NCBI RefSeq assembly: GCF_015904235.1
Contig: NZ_JADZLT010000043.1
Span: 87,854 to 151,853, forward strand
Direction of reading: 5' to 3'
DNA length: 64,000 nucleotides
From: Methylobrevis albus
GTDB taxonomy: Bacteria; Pseudomonadota; Alphaproteobacteria; Rhizobiales; Pleomorphomonadaceae
Part shown: piece after piece, positions 40,344 through 49,569 of the stretch
How positions within the stretch are numbered: the stretch's first letter is position 1
Layout: the number at the start of each line of letters is the position of its first letter
Translations under genes and position numbers: made by a program
Notes under the pieces: model-generated
The model's database searches: none
What the model was told of the DNA's origin: nothing
The model's input: only the letters and a program-made list of their open reading frames with translations

Positions 40344-41408
40344 TCAATCGGGCCGCTTGTTCCAGTCGCGCCCGAGCACGATCCGCGCCACCACCGGCAG
40401 CACCGCCATCATCAGGAGGAAGCGGGCGAGCTGGTGGGCGGCGACATAGGCCGGGTCGAGGTCGAGCGTGAAGGACAGGATCATCATCGCCTCCAGCCCG
40501 CCCGGCGCGAAGGCGATCATGGTCTGTCCGATCGGCAGGCCGGTCACGGCCGAGGTCGCGAGCGCTCCCGCCGCCGCGGCGACGAGGCCGATGGCGAAGG
40601 CGCCGATCCCCGGCCCGAGCGCGGCGCCGAGGCTGCGCCAGGTGCTGCCGGCAAAGCGCAGGCCGACGAAGCTGCCGAGCACGACGAAGCCGGCGATCTG
40701 CAGCGGCGCCGGCAGGCCGCCGTCGACGAGGCCGGTGAGGTGGACGAGCGCGCTGGCGACGAAGGCGCCGATCAGCCCGCCGCCCGGCACACCGACGACG
40801 ACCGCGAGCCAGCCGCCGGCCGCGCCGAGCCCGATCTGCAGCAGGACGCCGCCGAGGTCGGCGGAATGCGCCATCGGCGGCAGCACGGCGGCCCCCGGCT
40901 CGTGCTCGAGCCAGAGGATCGCCGACGGCAGCACCGCGACGAGCAGGAACACCCGCATCGACTGCGAGAGCGCGACGCGGGCGAGATCGGCCTTGCTGCG
41001 GTCGGCGAGGATCATCACGAAGGACAGCGCGCCGGGCACCGAGGCGAAGAACGCCGAGTCGCGGTCCCAGCCGCAGCCGTGCTTCAGCCAGAGATAGACC
41101 GCGGCGCCGACGACGGCGACGGTGAGGCACAGCGCGACGAGGCTGATCGGCCACAGGCCCATCCGCTCGACGACGTCCGGCGTGACGCCTGCGCCCATCG
41201 AGATGCCGAGCAGGGCGAACACCACATCGCGCATCCGCGACGGCACCCGCGCCCGGAAGCCCGACAGCGTCGCCGCCCCGACGGCGACCATCGCGCCGGA
41301 CAGCCAGGCGGCGGGCAGGTCGGCGAGATGGAACAGGGCGCCCCCGGCGGTGCCGATCAGGATCGCGACGAACACGGCGGCGGCATCGGGGAAGGATGGG
41401 CGTCGCAC
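40344..41408 (-). CDS. AbrB family (AmoB-like) integral membrane protein
   Basis: A 354-residue polytopic membrane protein of the AbrB duplicated-membrane family, often labelled ammonia monooxygenase-like, although it has no link to that enzyme. Two halves of about five helices repeat: LPAAWLSGAMVAVGAATL with LGISMGAGVTPDVVERM, and VPGGGLIGAFVASALVHL with GSFVGLRFAGSTW. The late AFAPGGLEAMMILSFTLDLDPAYVAAHQLARF is the family's most conserved stretch. No substrate is established. Confidence 0.85.
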   Translation of the reverse strand: MRRPSFPDAAAVFVAILIGTAGGALFHLADLPAAWLSGAMVAVGAATLSGFRARVPSRMRDVVFALLGISMGAGVTPDVVERMGLWPISLVALCLTVAVVGAAVYLWLKHGCGWDRDSAFFASVPGALSFVMILADRSKADLARVALSQSMRVFLLVAVLPSAILWLEHEPGAAVLPPMAHSADLGGVLLQIGLGAAGGWLAVVVGVPGGGLIGAFVASALVHLTGLVDGGLPAPLQIAGFVVLGSFVGLRFAGSTWRSLGAALGPGIGAFAIGLVAAAAGALATSAVTGLPIGQTMIAFAPGGLEAMMILSFTLDLDPAYVAAHQLARFLLMMAVLPVVARIVLGRDWNKRPD

Positions 41409-41624
41409 GCGGCACCTTTCGCTGGCGCCGTCCGGGCAGATCGACGGCGATGGCGAAGGCCGCGGCCGCTGCGGTCGGGATCACGGCGCCGATGACGCCG
41501 ACCGGTGGTCCCTTCTAGAGGATCGATCGCGCGCCGGGAAAGCCCCGATTGTGCAGGCGAGCCGTGCACGCCCGCCGCCCCGGCCGGGACGGCGGCAGGG
41601 GGAGACGCCCCGAGGGGGCGGCGC

Positions 41625-42248
41625 TCAGTGCAGCGCGGCGCTGTTGCCGGCCGTCAGCACGATGCGGACGAGGTCGGCGGCATTGCGGGCGCCAAGCTTT
41701 TCCATGATGCGGGCGCGGTGCACCTCGATCGTCCGCGGCGAGATGCCGAGCCGGCGCCCGGCCTCCTTGTTGGAAGCGCCGGCGGTGATCTCGCGCAGCA
41801 CGTCGAGTTCGCGCGGCGTCAGCCGGTCGCTGCCGGCAAAGCCGGGCGGCAGTTCGGCGCGGGCGGCGTCGTGCCGGCTCGCCAGCGCCTGACGGATCCG
41901 CGGCACCACGTCGTCGGGGTCGAACGGCTTTTCGATGAAGTCGACGGCGCCGAGCTTGATCGCGCTCACCGCCATCGGGATGTCGGCCTTGCCGGAGATC
42001 ACGAACACGGGCGCGGGAAAGTTGGCCGCATCGAGTGCCTGCAGCACCTCGAGCCCCGACAGCCCCGGCATATGCGCGTCGAGCAGCACGCAGGCCGGCA
42101 ACTCGCTCTTGATCGCTTCGAGGAAGCTGTCCCCGCCCTCGAAGCCGCGGGCGCGGAAGCCGTCGAGTTCCAGTACCAGGGCCAGCGCGTCACGGATGGC
42201 CGGGTCGTCGTCGACGATGAAGATGCAGTCCCTGCCGGATTCGCCCAT
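41625..42248 (-). CDS. FixJ/NarL-type response regulator
   Basis: A 207-residue two-component regulator. The receiver domain has acidic residues in IVDDDPA, phospho-acceptor D57 in CVLLDAHMPG, S85 and K107 in EKPFDPDD. The LuxR-type helix-turn-helix is LTPRELDVLREITAGASNKEAGRRLGISPRTIEVHRARIMEKL. ATG at 42248 or TTG at 42254 are both possible. No kinase is adjacent. The symporter-fused hybrid kinase at 44722 is the nearest candidate partner, as such kinases are often found near FixJ-type regulators. Target genes are unknown. Confidence 0.9.
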   Translation of the reverse strand: MGESGRDCIFIVDDDPAIRDALALVLELDGFRARGFEGGDSFLEAIKSELPACVLLDAHMPGLSGLEVLQALDAANFPAPVFVISGKADIPMAVSAIKLGAVDFIEKPFDPDDVVPRIRQALASRHDAARAELPPGFAGSDRLTPRELDVLREITAGASNKEAGRRLGISPRTIEVHRARIMEKLGARNAADLVRIVLTAGNSAALH

Positions 42249-42697
42249 GGTCAAGTCAACCCCCCGCCCCGATCGCGATCACCAGTGCGGATCATCTTAT
42301 GAAACGTGATCCGACACTTTGTTCTAGCGCAACGGGCAACGGTATCCAGATGCCGGCCTACTCGACCTTCGGCCGCGGTGCCCGGCACCGGCCGGACGTT
42401 GGTCCAACGGACAGCGCGCGCCGGTGTCCCCGCCGCCGCGCGCGCCCGTTCCCCGCGCCGCTCCGCCTGCTGGCTGCGGTGACGCGAACCAGCCTGCGCG
42501 CGGTTTCGAGATGCCCGGCCCATCCCGCGGCGACACGGGAGTAACCCGCTACCGCGTGACGCTGCCAGATGCGCCTTACATCTACGAGACCGCGCCGGAT
42601 CTGGATCTCGATCTCGATCACGATTTGATCGACATCGGTCGGCGGAGCGTCGGCGGCGGATTGGCGCCGACCGGCCCGGGTCATCGCGGGAACTGCC
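42249..42697. other. 449-base intergenic region with a hexamer-like microrepeat
   Basis: No gene is supported in either strand. The only distinct structure is a run of GATCTG, GATCTC, GATCTC, GATCAC and GATTTG hexamers at about 42598-42627. It could be a short tandem repeat or a chance run; no function can be assigned. The response regulator promoter should lie near 42260-42330. Confidence 0.4.
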
Positions 42698-43906
42698 TCA
42701 GGCGGCGGGTTCGCGGCGGACGCTGCCGCCGAGCCACGTGGTGAGCCGGTCCGCGGCGGTGGAGAGGCTCGCCTCGCCGCGCGCGAAACAGAGCCGCATG
42801 AAGCCGGCCCCGGCCGCGCCGAACGCGGTGCCGGGGGCGAGGCCGACGTTCGCCTCGTCGACGAGGCGCAGGCCGAGCCGGCGCGTATCCGGCTCGCCGT
42901 CGATCGCGAAGAAGAGATAGAAGGCGCCCGCCGGCCGCAGTGTCCGCACCCGGCCGGTCGATTCCAGCGCCGTGCAGATGATGTCGCGCCCGCGCGCCGA
43001 CCGCGCGATCTGGTGCTCGACGAAGGCCTCGCCGCGGTCGAGCGCGGCGACGGCCGCGCGCTGCATGAACACCGCGACGCCCGACGTCGAATACTGCACC
43101 AGATTGGCGAGCAGCGGCGTCATCGCCGGCGGCGCCGAAATCCAGCCGATCCGCCAGCCGGTCATCGCCCAGTTCTTCGAGAAGGTGTTGACGAAGATCA
43201 CCCGGTCGTCGGGCGCGATCAGGTCGTAAAACGAAGCGGACCGCGCCGTGCCGTCGTAGACGAAGCGGTTGTAGACCTCGTCGGCGACGATCCACAGCCC
43301 TTGCCGGCGCGCAAGCTCGAGCACGGCGGCGAGCGTTGCGAGGTCGGCGGTCCAGCCCGTGGGGTTCGACGGCGAATTGATGAAGATCGCCCGCGTCTTC
43401 GGCGTGATTGCGGCTTCCAGCCGCTCGAGGTCGAGCGTCCAGCCGCTGCCGTCGAAGCCCATCGGCACCTCGACGGGCGTGCCGCCGGCGACCGCGAAGG
43501 CGCCCGCGAAATTCGGCCACGCCGGCGTCGGGATCAGCACCTCCTCGCCAGCCCCGGCGATTGCCGCGAGCGCGAGCTGGATCGCCTGCATGCCGGACGC
43601 GGTGACGACGAAGCGCTCGGGCTCGAACGGCCGGCCGAACAACGGGCCGTGCACCCGGTCGTGGTAGCGGGCCAGCGCCTCGCGCAGCTCCGGGATGCCG
43701 GCCTGCCGGGTGTAGAAGGTCTCGCCCGCCGCCAGCGACCGCGTCGCCGCCTCGTTGATGAAGGCGGGCGTTGCAAGGTCGCCTTCGCCGGCCCAGAGCG
43801 CGACGAGGCCCGGCCGGCCAAAGCCGTGGTTCATCACCTCGACGATGCCGCTCGCGGGCGCGTCGACCGCCGCGGGGCGAAGGCTGCCGAAAAGATCATG
43901 GCTCAT
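42698..43906 (-). CDS. Pyridoxal phosphate-dependent aminotransferase class I/II
   Basis: A fold-type I aminotransferase of 402 residues. INSPSNPTGW is the substrate-binding loop; VADEVYNRFVYDG has the aspartate that contacts the PLP nitrogen; the Schiff-base lysine is in NTFSKNWAMTGWRIGW. FARGEASL near the C-terminus has the carboxylate-binding arginine region. ATG at 43906 is preceded by AGGTG. The subgroup resembles aspartate/aromatic aminotransferases, but the substrate is not clear. It is read toward the FixJ-type gene; mscL lies 110 bases upstream on the same strand. Confidence 0.9.
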   Translation of the reverse strand: MSHDLFGSLRPAAVDAPASGIVEVMNHGFGRPGLVALWAGEGDLATPAFINEAATRSLAAGETFYTRQAGIPELREALARYHDRVHGPLFGRPFEPERFVVTASGMQAIQLALAAIAGAGEEVLIPTPAWPNFAGAFAVAGGTPVEVPMGFDGSGWTLDLERLEAAITPKTRAIFINSPSNPTGWTADLATLAAVLELARRQGLWIVADEVYNRFVYDGTARSASFYDLIAPDDRVIFVNTFSKNWAMTGWRIGWISAPPAMTPLLANLVQYSTSGVAVFMQRAAVAALDRGEAFVEHQIARSARGRDIICTALESTGRVRTLRPAGAFYLFFAIDGEPDTRRLGLRLVDEANVGLAPGTAFGAAGAGFMRLCFARGEASLSTAADRLTTWLGGSVRREPAA

Positions 43907-44016
43907 GCTTGCATCACCTGCATCAGCCGCAGCCCTCTGGCGGCGGCCGTCTGGAAAGGCGCTGCCGGGCAGCGCGCCCGGCAGCGGTCTTGCGACTCGC
44001 GGCGGTCCGCCCGGCG

Positions 44017-44451
44017 TTACTTGCGGGCGAGCAGGTCGCGGATCTCGGTCAGCAGCACCTGCTCCTGCGAGGGGGCCGGCGGCACGGTGGGGGCCGCCGC
44101 TTCGGCCCGGCGCAGGCGGTTCATCGCCTTCACCACCATGAACAGCGCGAAGGCGACGATGGTGAACTTGATCACCGCGTTGACGAACTGGCCGATGTTC
44201 CACGTCGCCGCCCCGGCCGCCTTGGCGGCGGCGAGCGTCAGGTACGGTCCCGGCGTCGTGCCTTCGCGCATCGTGACGAAGATGTCGGAAAAGTCGACAC
44301 CGCCGAGCACGAGACCGATCGGGGGCATCATCACGTCGTCGACCAGCGAGGACACGATGGTCCCGAACGCCGCGCCGATGATGATGCCGACGGCCATGTC
44401 CATCACGTTGCCCTTGAGGGCGAATTCCTTGAACTCCTTCAATATGCTCAT
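44017..44451 (-). CDS. mscL: Large-conductance mechanosensitive channel
   Basis: A 144-residue inner-membrane pentameric channel that opens on osmotic downshock. The start [33 protein letters not shown] gives the amphipathic N-helix and first pore helix; [25 protein letters not shown] is the second helix; [15 protein letters not shown] is the cytoplasmic helix bundle. Length and layout are standard. The 270 bases between it and the divergent kinase gene show no other feature. Confidence 0.97.
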   Translation of the reverse strand: MSILKEFKEFALKGNVMDMAVGIIIGAAFGTIVSSLVDDVMMPPIGLVLGGVDFSDIFVTMREGTTPGPYLTLAAAKAAGAATWNIGQFVNAVIKFTIVAFALFMVVKAMNRLRRAEAAAPTVPPAPSQEQVLLTEIRDLLARK

Positions 44452-44721
44452 GTCGGTTCCCACGCCCCCCTGATGGTCCGCTGCGGCGGAGACGCGCCTG
44501 TCCGGTGCCCGCCGCAGCGTCAACTGATAGCGGCTTTGCCGTGCCGGTTCACGCGGGATTTATGGGGCCGATCGATCGGCCGGAAGGCGCGGGGAGGGGC
44601 GGGACGGCGCGGGGCCACGCACTGAAGCCGGCTCAGGCTTTCGCCGCATGGACAAGCGGGGCGGTTCCGTGGTGCGATCGGCGGTGCGGCCCGCGAGCGA
44701 GGCCGGGGAGCGGCGGGGACC

Positions 44722-47700
44722 ATGCTCGAAGGCTGGGTGATCATCACCGTCGCGGTCGCCTATCTCTGCCTGCTGTTCCTGGTGGCGAGCTGGGGCGACC
44801 GGCGCGGCCGGCGGCTGCCGCCCGGGGCCGGGCGGCCGATGATCTATGCGCTGTCGCTCGGCGTCTATTGCACCTCGTGGACCTTCTTCGGCTCGGTCGG
44901 CCTCGCCTCGACGCGCGGCTTCGACTTCCTCACCATCTATATCGGGCCGATCCTCGTCTTCCTCGTCGGCTATCCGCTGCTGCGCCGCGTCATCCAGCTC
45001 GCGAAGGCCGAGCACATCACCTCGGTCGCCGACTTCATTGCCGCCCGCTACGGCAAGAGCCAGACGGTGGCGGCCGTGGTGACGCTGATCGCGGTGACCG
45101 CGACGATCCCCTACATCGCGCTGCAGCTGAAAGCCGTCTCGAGCTCCGTCGTGACGCTGATCGGCTACGGCGACGCCGTGGGGCCGCTGCCGCCGGTGCC
45201 GGTGATCGGCGACCTCGCGCTGCTCGTCGCGCTGATCATGGCGCTGTTCGCGGTGCTGTTCGGCACCCGCCACATCAACGCGACCGAGCACCAGGAAGGC
45301 CTGATGCTGGCGATCGCCGCGGAATCGGCGGTGAAGCTCGTCGCCTTCCTCGTCGTCGGTGCCTACATCACCTACGGCCTCAACGACGGCGTCGGCGACC
45401 TGATCGACAAGGCGACCGCGGCCGGCCACCTCGACCTCTTCACCGGCCCGCTCGACGGCGGCACCTGGATCGCGCAGATCCTGCTGTCGAGCTTTGCGAT
45501 CATGATGCTGCCGCGGCAGTTCCACGTCACGGTGGTCGAGAACAACTCCGACGGCGAGCTGCGCCGCGCCGCCTGGATCTTTCCGCTCTACCTCGTCGCC
45601 ATCAACCTGTTCGTCGCGCCGATCGCGCTGGCCGGCCTGCTCGCCTTCGGCTCGGGCGTCCCCGGCGACAACTACGTGCTGGCGCTGCCGATGCTGGCCG
45701 GCAACGGGCTGATGACGCTGATCGCCTTCATCGGCGGCCTCTCGGCGGCGACCGCGATGGTGATCGTCGCCTCGGTGGCGCTGTCGATCATGATCTCGAA
45801 CGACTTCGTGATCCCGTTCCTGCTGCGCCAGCGCACCGACGAGACCTTCGCCGCGAAGGACATGGGCAAGGTGCTGCTCAACGTCCGCCGCATGGCGATC
45901 CTCGGCGTGCTGCTCTGCGCCTATGTCTACCACCGCTTTGCCGGCAACACGGGCGGCCTCGCCAGCATCGGCCTGCTCTCCTTCGCCGCCATCGCCCAGC
46001 TCGGCCCCGCCTTCCTGCTCGGCCTCGTCTGGCGCCGCGGCACGGCGCGCGGCGCCATCGCCGGGATGTCGTCGGGCTTTGCGGTCTGGGGCTACACGCT
46101 GCTGCTGCCCAACCTCGTCGCCTCCGGCGTCATCGCCCCGGCGATCCTCGTCGACGGCCCCTTCGGCATCACGATGCTGCGGCCGCAGTCGCTGTTCAAT
46201 TTCGCCGTCGACCCGTTCACCCACGGCGTGTTCTGGAGCCTCGCGGTCAATCTCGTCGCCTTCGTCTTCGTGTCGCTGATGCGGCCGCCCGCGCCGATCG
46301 AGCGGATGCAGGCGACCGTCTTCGTGCCCACCGCCTTCACCCCGGCCCCGTCCTATCGCCGCTGGCGCACCTCGACGACGGTCTACGACCTGAAATCCAC
46401 CGTCGCCCGTTACATCGGCCCCGAGCGCGCCGACCGTTCCTTCGCGCGCTTTGCCCGCGAGAACGAGGTGACGCTGGAGCCGCTGCACCCGGCGAGCGTC
46501 GACCTGCTGCGCTTCGCCGAGCAGCTGCTTGCGGGTGCCATCGGCGCCGCCTCCTCACGCCTCGTGCTGACGCTGCTGCTGAAGCGCTCCGACCCGTCGA
46601 CCAAGGCGGCGATGAAGCTGCTCGACGATGCCTCCGAGGCGATCCAGTATTCGCGCGACCTGCTGCAGATCGGCATCGACCAGGTGGCGCAGGGCATCGC
46701 GGTCTACGATGCCGACCTCCGCCTCGTTTGCTGGAACCGCCGCTTCCGCGACCTGCAGGCGCTGCCCGCCGAGTTCGGCCAGGTCGGCACGCCGCTGACC
46801 GAGATCCTGCGCTTCAACGCCGAGCGCGGCTTCTACGGCGCCGGCCGGCCGGAAAGCCTCGTCGACGACCGCATCGGCCGCTACATCACGCGGATGGACG
46901 TCACCTACGAGGCGCTGGCGCCGCTCGGCACCGTGCTGGAAATCCGCACCAGCCCGATGCCGGACGGCGGCTTCGTGATGACGACGACCGACATCACCGA
47001 GCGCATCGAGGCCGAGCGGGCGCTGGCGCGGGCCAACGAATCGCTGGAGCGCCGCGTCGTCGAGCGCACCGAGGCGCTGACCGTCGCCAACGCCGCGCTC
47101 GCCCGCGCCAAGGCCGCCGCCGACGAGGCGAACATCGGCAAGACGCGCTTCCTCGCCGCCGCCAGCCACGACATCCTGCAGCCGCTCAACGCCGCCCGGC
47201 TCTACACCACCGCCCTGGTCGAGCGCCTCGCCGACAGCTCGCCCGGCCGCGACATCCGCAACGTCGACGCCTCGCTGGAAGCCGTGGAGGAAATCCTCGG
47301 CGCCGTGCTCGACATCTCGCGCCTCGACACCGGCTCGCTGAAGCCCGAGATCGGCCTCGTCCGCATCGACGACATCCTCGGCCAGCTCGGCCTCGAGTTC
47401 GCGCCCGCCGCCGCCGCGCGCGGGCTGAAGCTCACCGTCGTGCGCTCCGGCCTCACCGTGCGCTCCGACCGGCGCCTGTTGCGCCGGCTGCTGCAGAACC
47501 TCATCTCCAACGCCATCAAGTACACGCCCGAAGGCCGCGTGCTGGTCGGCTGCCGGCGCCGTGGCGGGCGGGTGCTGGTGCAGGTCTATGATACCGGCCT
47601 CGGCATTCCCGAGGCGCAGCAGAAGGTGATCTTCGAGGAGTTCCACCGCCTCGACCAGGGCGCCCGCATCGCGCCCGGCCTCGGCCTCGGCCTGTCGATC

Positions 47701-48237
47701 GTCGAGCGCATCGCGCGGGTGCTCGACCACGCCGTCAGGGTGCGCTCGGCGCCGGGGCGCGGCTCGCTGTTCGAGGTGGCGCTGCCGGCGGCCCCCGCGC
47801 TGCCGCGCAGCGAGCTCCCCGCCGAGCCGGCAAGAATCCCGGCGGCCGACCTCGCCGGCATCCAGGTGCTCTGCATCGACAACGAACCCGCGATCCTCGC
47901 CGGCATGGCGACCCTGCTCGGCGGCTGGGGCTGCGAGGTGCTCACCGCCGCGAACGCTCGCGAGGCGACGCGCCTCCTGCACGAAACCCGCTTCCGCCCG
48001 GACGTGATGCTGGTCGATTACCACCTCGACGAGGGCACCGGCGTCGAGGCGATCGCGCACCTGCGCTGGCGCTTCGGCGACCGCATTCCGGCGGTGCTGG
48101 TGACGGCGAACCGCTCGCCGGACCTGCGCGCCGAGGCGCAGGACAAGGGCATCGGCCTGATGTTCAAGCCGGTGAAGCCGGCGGCGCTGCGCGCGCAGCT
48201 CGCCCAGTACCGCGCCAGCCGCAACGCGGCGGAATAG
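44722..48237 (+). CDS. Hybrid histidine kinase fused to a sodium:solute symporter domain (NahK/ErcS / CbrA-like)
   Basis: A 1171-residue membrane sensor. Residues 1-530 form about 13 helices of the SSS/PutP symporter family (YFLTIYIGPILVF-type region, RYGKSQTVAAVVTL, then HINATEHQEGLMLAIAAESAVKL). A PAS domain covers about 647-763 (IDQVAQGIAVYDADLRLVCWN). The dimerisation helix has phospho-accepting H816 in AASHDILQPLNAARL. The ATPase domain has NLISNAIKYTPEG and GLGLGLSIVERI, and the C-terminal receiver has phospho-acceptor D1099 in VMLVDYHLDEG. The ATG at 44722 follows GGAG. The symporter part may carry or only sense a solute. It is transcribed alone; the likely output partner is the FixJ-type regulator 2.5 kb away. 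Confidence 0.93.
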   Translation: MLEGWVIITVAVAYLCLLFLVASWGDRRGRRLPPGAGRPMIYALSLGVYCTSWTFFGSVGLASTRGFDFLTIYIGPILVFLVGYPLLRRVIQLAKAEHITSVADFIAARYGKSQTVAAVVTLIAVTATIPYIALQLKAVSSSVVTLIGYGDAVGPLPPVPVIGDLALLVALIMALFAVLFGTRHINATEHQEGLMLAIAAESAVKLVAFLVVGAYITYGLNDGVGDLIDKATAAGHLDLFTGPLDGGTWIAQILLSSFAIMMLPRQFHVTVVENNSDGELRRAAWIFPLYLVAINLFVAPIALAGLLAFGSGVPGDNYVLALPMLAGNGLMTLIAFIGGLSAATAMVIVASVALSIMISNDFVIPFLLRQRTDETFAAKDMGKVLLNVRRMAILGVLLCAYVYHRFAGNTGGLASIGLLSFAAIAQLGPAFLLGLVWRRGTARGAIAGMSSGFAVWGYTLLLPNLVASGVIAPAILVDGPFGITMLRPQSLFNFAVDPFTHGVFWSLAVNLVAFVFVSLMRPPAPIERMQATVFVPTAFTPAPSYRRWRTSTTVYDLKSTVARYIGPERADRSFARFARENEVTLEPLHPASVDLLRFAEQLLAGAIGAASSRLVLTLLLKRSDPSTKAAMKLLDDASEAIQYSRDLLQIGIDQVAQGIAVYDADLRLVCWNRRFRDLQALPAEFGQVGTPLTEILRFNAERGFYGAGRPESLVDDRIGRYITRMDVTYEALAPLGTVLEIRTSPMPDGGFVMTTTDITERIEAERALARANESLERRVVERTEALTVANAALARAKAAADEANIGKTRFLAAASHDILQPLNAARLYTTALVERLADSSPGRDIRNVDASLEAVEEILGAVLDISRLDTGSLKPEIGLVRIDDILGQLGLEFAPAAAARGLKLTVVRSGLTVRSDRRLLRRLLQNLISNAIKYTPEGRVLVGCRRRGGRVLVQVYDTGLGIPEAQQKVIFEEFHRLDQGARIAPGLGLGLSIVERIARVLDHAVRVRSAPGRGSLFEVALPAAPALPRSELPAEPARIPAADLAGIQVLCIDNEPAILAGMATLLGGWGCEVLTAANAREATRLLHETRFRPDVMLVDYHLDEGTGVEAIAHLRWRFGDRIPAVLVTANRSPDLRAEAQDKGIGLMFKPVKPAALRAQLAQYRASRNAAE

Positions 48238-48263
48238 GCCGGGCGCGATAGCAGAAGGGGAGC

Positions 48264-48590
48264 CTAGCGCTCGTCGCCCGAGAGCAGTTTCAGCCCGACG
48301 ATACCCGAGAGGATCAGCGCGAAGCAGACGATGCGGCCGATGCTGCGATCCTCGCCCAGCATGATCATGCCGTAGGCAGCCGTGCCGAGCGCGCCGATGC
48401 CGACCCAGACCGCATAGGCGGTGCCGATCGGCAGCGTGCGGCTGGCGAGCGAGAGCAGGTACATGCTCATCGCGATGAAGAACACGCAGAACAGGCTCGG
48501 CAGCAGCCGGGTGAACCCGTCGGTCCTCGGCATCGCCGCCGCGTAGACGATCTCGGCGCAGCCCGCGAGGATCACCAGTATCCAGCCCAT
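48264..48590 (-). CDS. SMR family exporter, Gdx/SugE-type
   Basis: A 108-residue four-helix small multidrug resistance protein. The essential membrane glutamate is E13 in LAGCAEIVYAA. The second and third helices have SMYLLSLASRTLPIGTAYAVWVGIGALGTAAYG, the strongly conserved SMR block. MPRTDGFTRLLPS after helix 1 is like the SugE group, which exports guanidinium, rather than EmrE. In SugE the residue after EIV is usually W; here it is Y. ATG at 48590 follows GGAGAG. No guanidine riboswitch was recognised upstream. Confidence 0.88.
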   Translation of the reverse strand: MGWILVILAGCAEIVYAAAMPRTDGFTRLLPSLFCVFFIAMSMYLLSLASRTLPIGTAYAVWVGIGALGTAAYGMIMLGEDRSIGRIVCFALILSGIVGLKLLSGDER

Positions 48591-48670
48591 CTCTTCACTC
48601 TCCACACCATGTCACAGCCCGCTCGGGGCCGGCACGACACGCAAGCCCCGTGCCTGCGAGCTGCGGCCTG

Positions 48671-49468
48671 TCAGACGCGTCCGGGCAGATCGAGCACGCG
48701 CAGCAGCTCGTTCGCCCACAGCCGCCCGGCGCGCTCGGGGTGGAGATGATGGTCGAGCGGGTTGGGATGGCGCATCGCGTCGGCGACGAAACCGGTGGCG
48801 GGGTCGCGCACCAGCGCGCCGATGTCGATGAAGGCGAGCCCGCGCGCGGCGCAGCCGGCGGCGAGCCGGGCGTTGTAGTCGAGGGTGAGCGCCGTGCGCT
48901 CGGCCATCGTCGCGGTGACGCTGCGCCTGAGATGCGCGACCTCGCCGTCGAATGCGCCGTCGCGGATGGTCGGCAGCGTCGCGCCGGTGACGATCAGGTC
49001 GCGGTAGCCGGCGGCGACCAGCTCCTCGAGGAACTCGAAATAGGCGGCGAGCGCCTGGCTGAGCTGGCTCTCGATGTCCTCGCCATATTTCGCGGCGCGG
49101 TGCCAGATCACGAAGCCGCAGTCGACCTCGCCGAGCTGGAACACCGGGATCACCCCGGCCCGGAACGGCAGCAACGCGCTGCGAAACTTCTGCAACGCCT
49201 GCGTCTTCGACGTCGGATGCCGCAGGCCGACGGCCGTTGCGCCGCCGACACGCTTGAACCGGCAACTGAGCGGCCCGAGCCAGCCGCGATCATAGGCATA
49301 CTCGATGGGCAGCAGGTGACTGTCACCGCAGACATAGAGCCGCGGCAGCCCGGGCCGGGTGACGCGCGCCGCGAGCCGGCGCAGCATCGCGGCGAGGCGC
49401 TCGCCAGGCGGGATCGCAAAGCCGTCGCGATAGCGGACCTTGCGGCGGCGGCGCTTGAAGAGAGCCAT
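48671..49468 (-). CDS. SGNH-hydrolase-like protein of unknown function
   Basis: A 265-residue protein not assigned to a named family. VCGDSHLLPIEY near residue 46 resembles an SGNH block I (GDS), GEVDCGF is near the middle, and NPLDHHLHPE near the end could provide the D/H pair. These fit the bacterial SGNH/GDSL pattern used in polysaccharide O-acetyl transfer. A basic start (ALFKRRRRKVRYRDG) has no signal peptide. It lies downstream of the HAD gene on the same strand, 101 bases after it. The Shine-Dalgarno site is weak, so the ATG at 49468 is moderately sure. Confidence 0.7.
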   Translation of the reverse strand: MALFKRRRRKVRYRDGFAIPPGERLAAMLRRLAARVTRPGLPRLYVCGDSHLLPIEYAYDRGWLGPLSCRFKRVGGATAVGLRHPTSKTQALQKFRSALLPFRAGVIPVFQLGEVDCGFVIWHRAAKYGEDIESQLSQALAAYFEFLEELVAAGYRDLIVTGATLPTIRDGAFDGEVAHLRRSVTATMAERTALTLDYNARLAAGCAARGLAFIDIGALVRDPATGFVADAMRHPNPLDHHLHPERAGRLWANELLRVLDLPGRV

Positions 49469-49569
49469 TCTGGTCTGATGCCCCGATGAAAGTCGCAACG
49501 CGGCGGCGCGCCTTGCACCGCGCATCGGCGAGCGGCTTTTACCCGCGTTCAGCCGGTCGGAGCAACGGT

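Noticed and set aside
39325..41484. A 719-codon leftward frame over the DUF3750 and AbrB genes
   Set aside because: It is out of frame with two well-supported membrane proteins and has a shadow composition.
42598..42627. GATC-type hexamer run as a functional tandem repeat
   Set aside because: Only about five imperfect units, with no gene or known binding site; kept as a note in the intergenic entry only.
48591..48670. A guanidine riboswitch before the SMR exporter
   Set aside because: The leader lacks the paired ACGR-looped hairpins or the longer ykkC fold.
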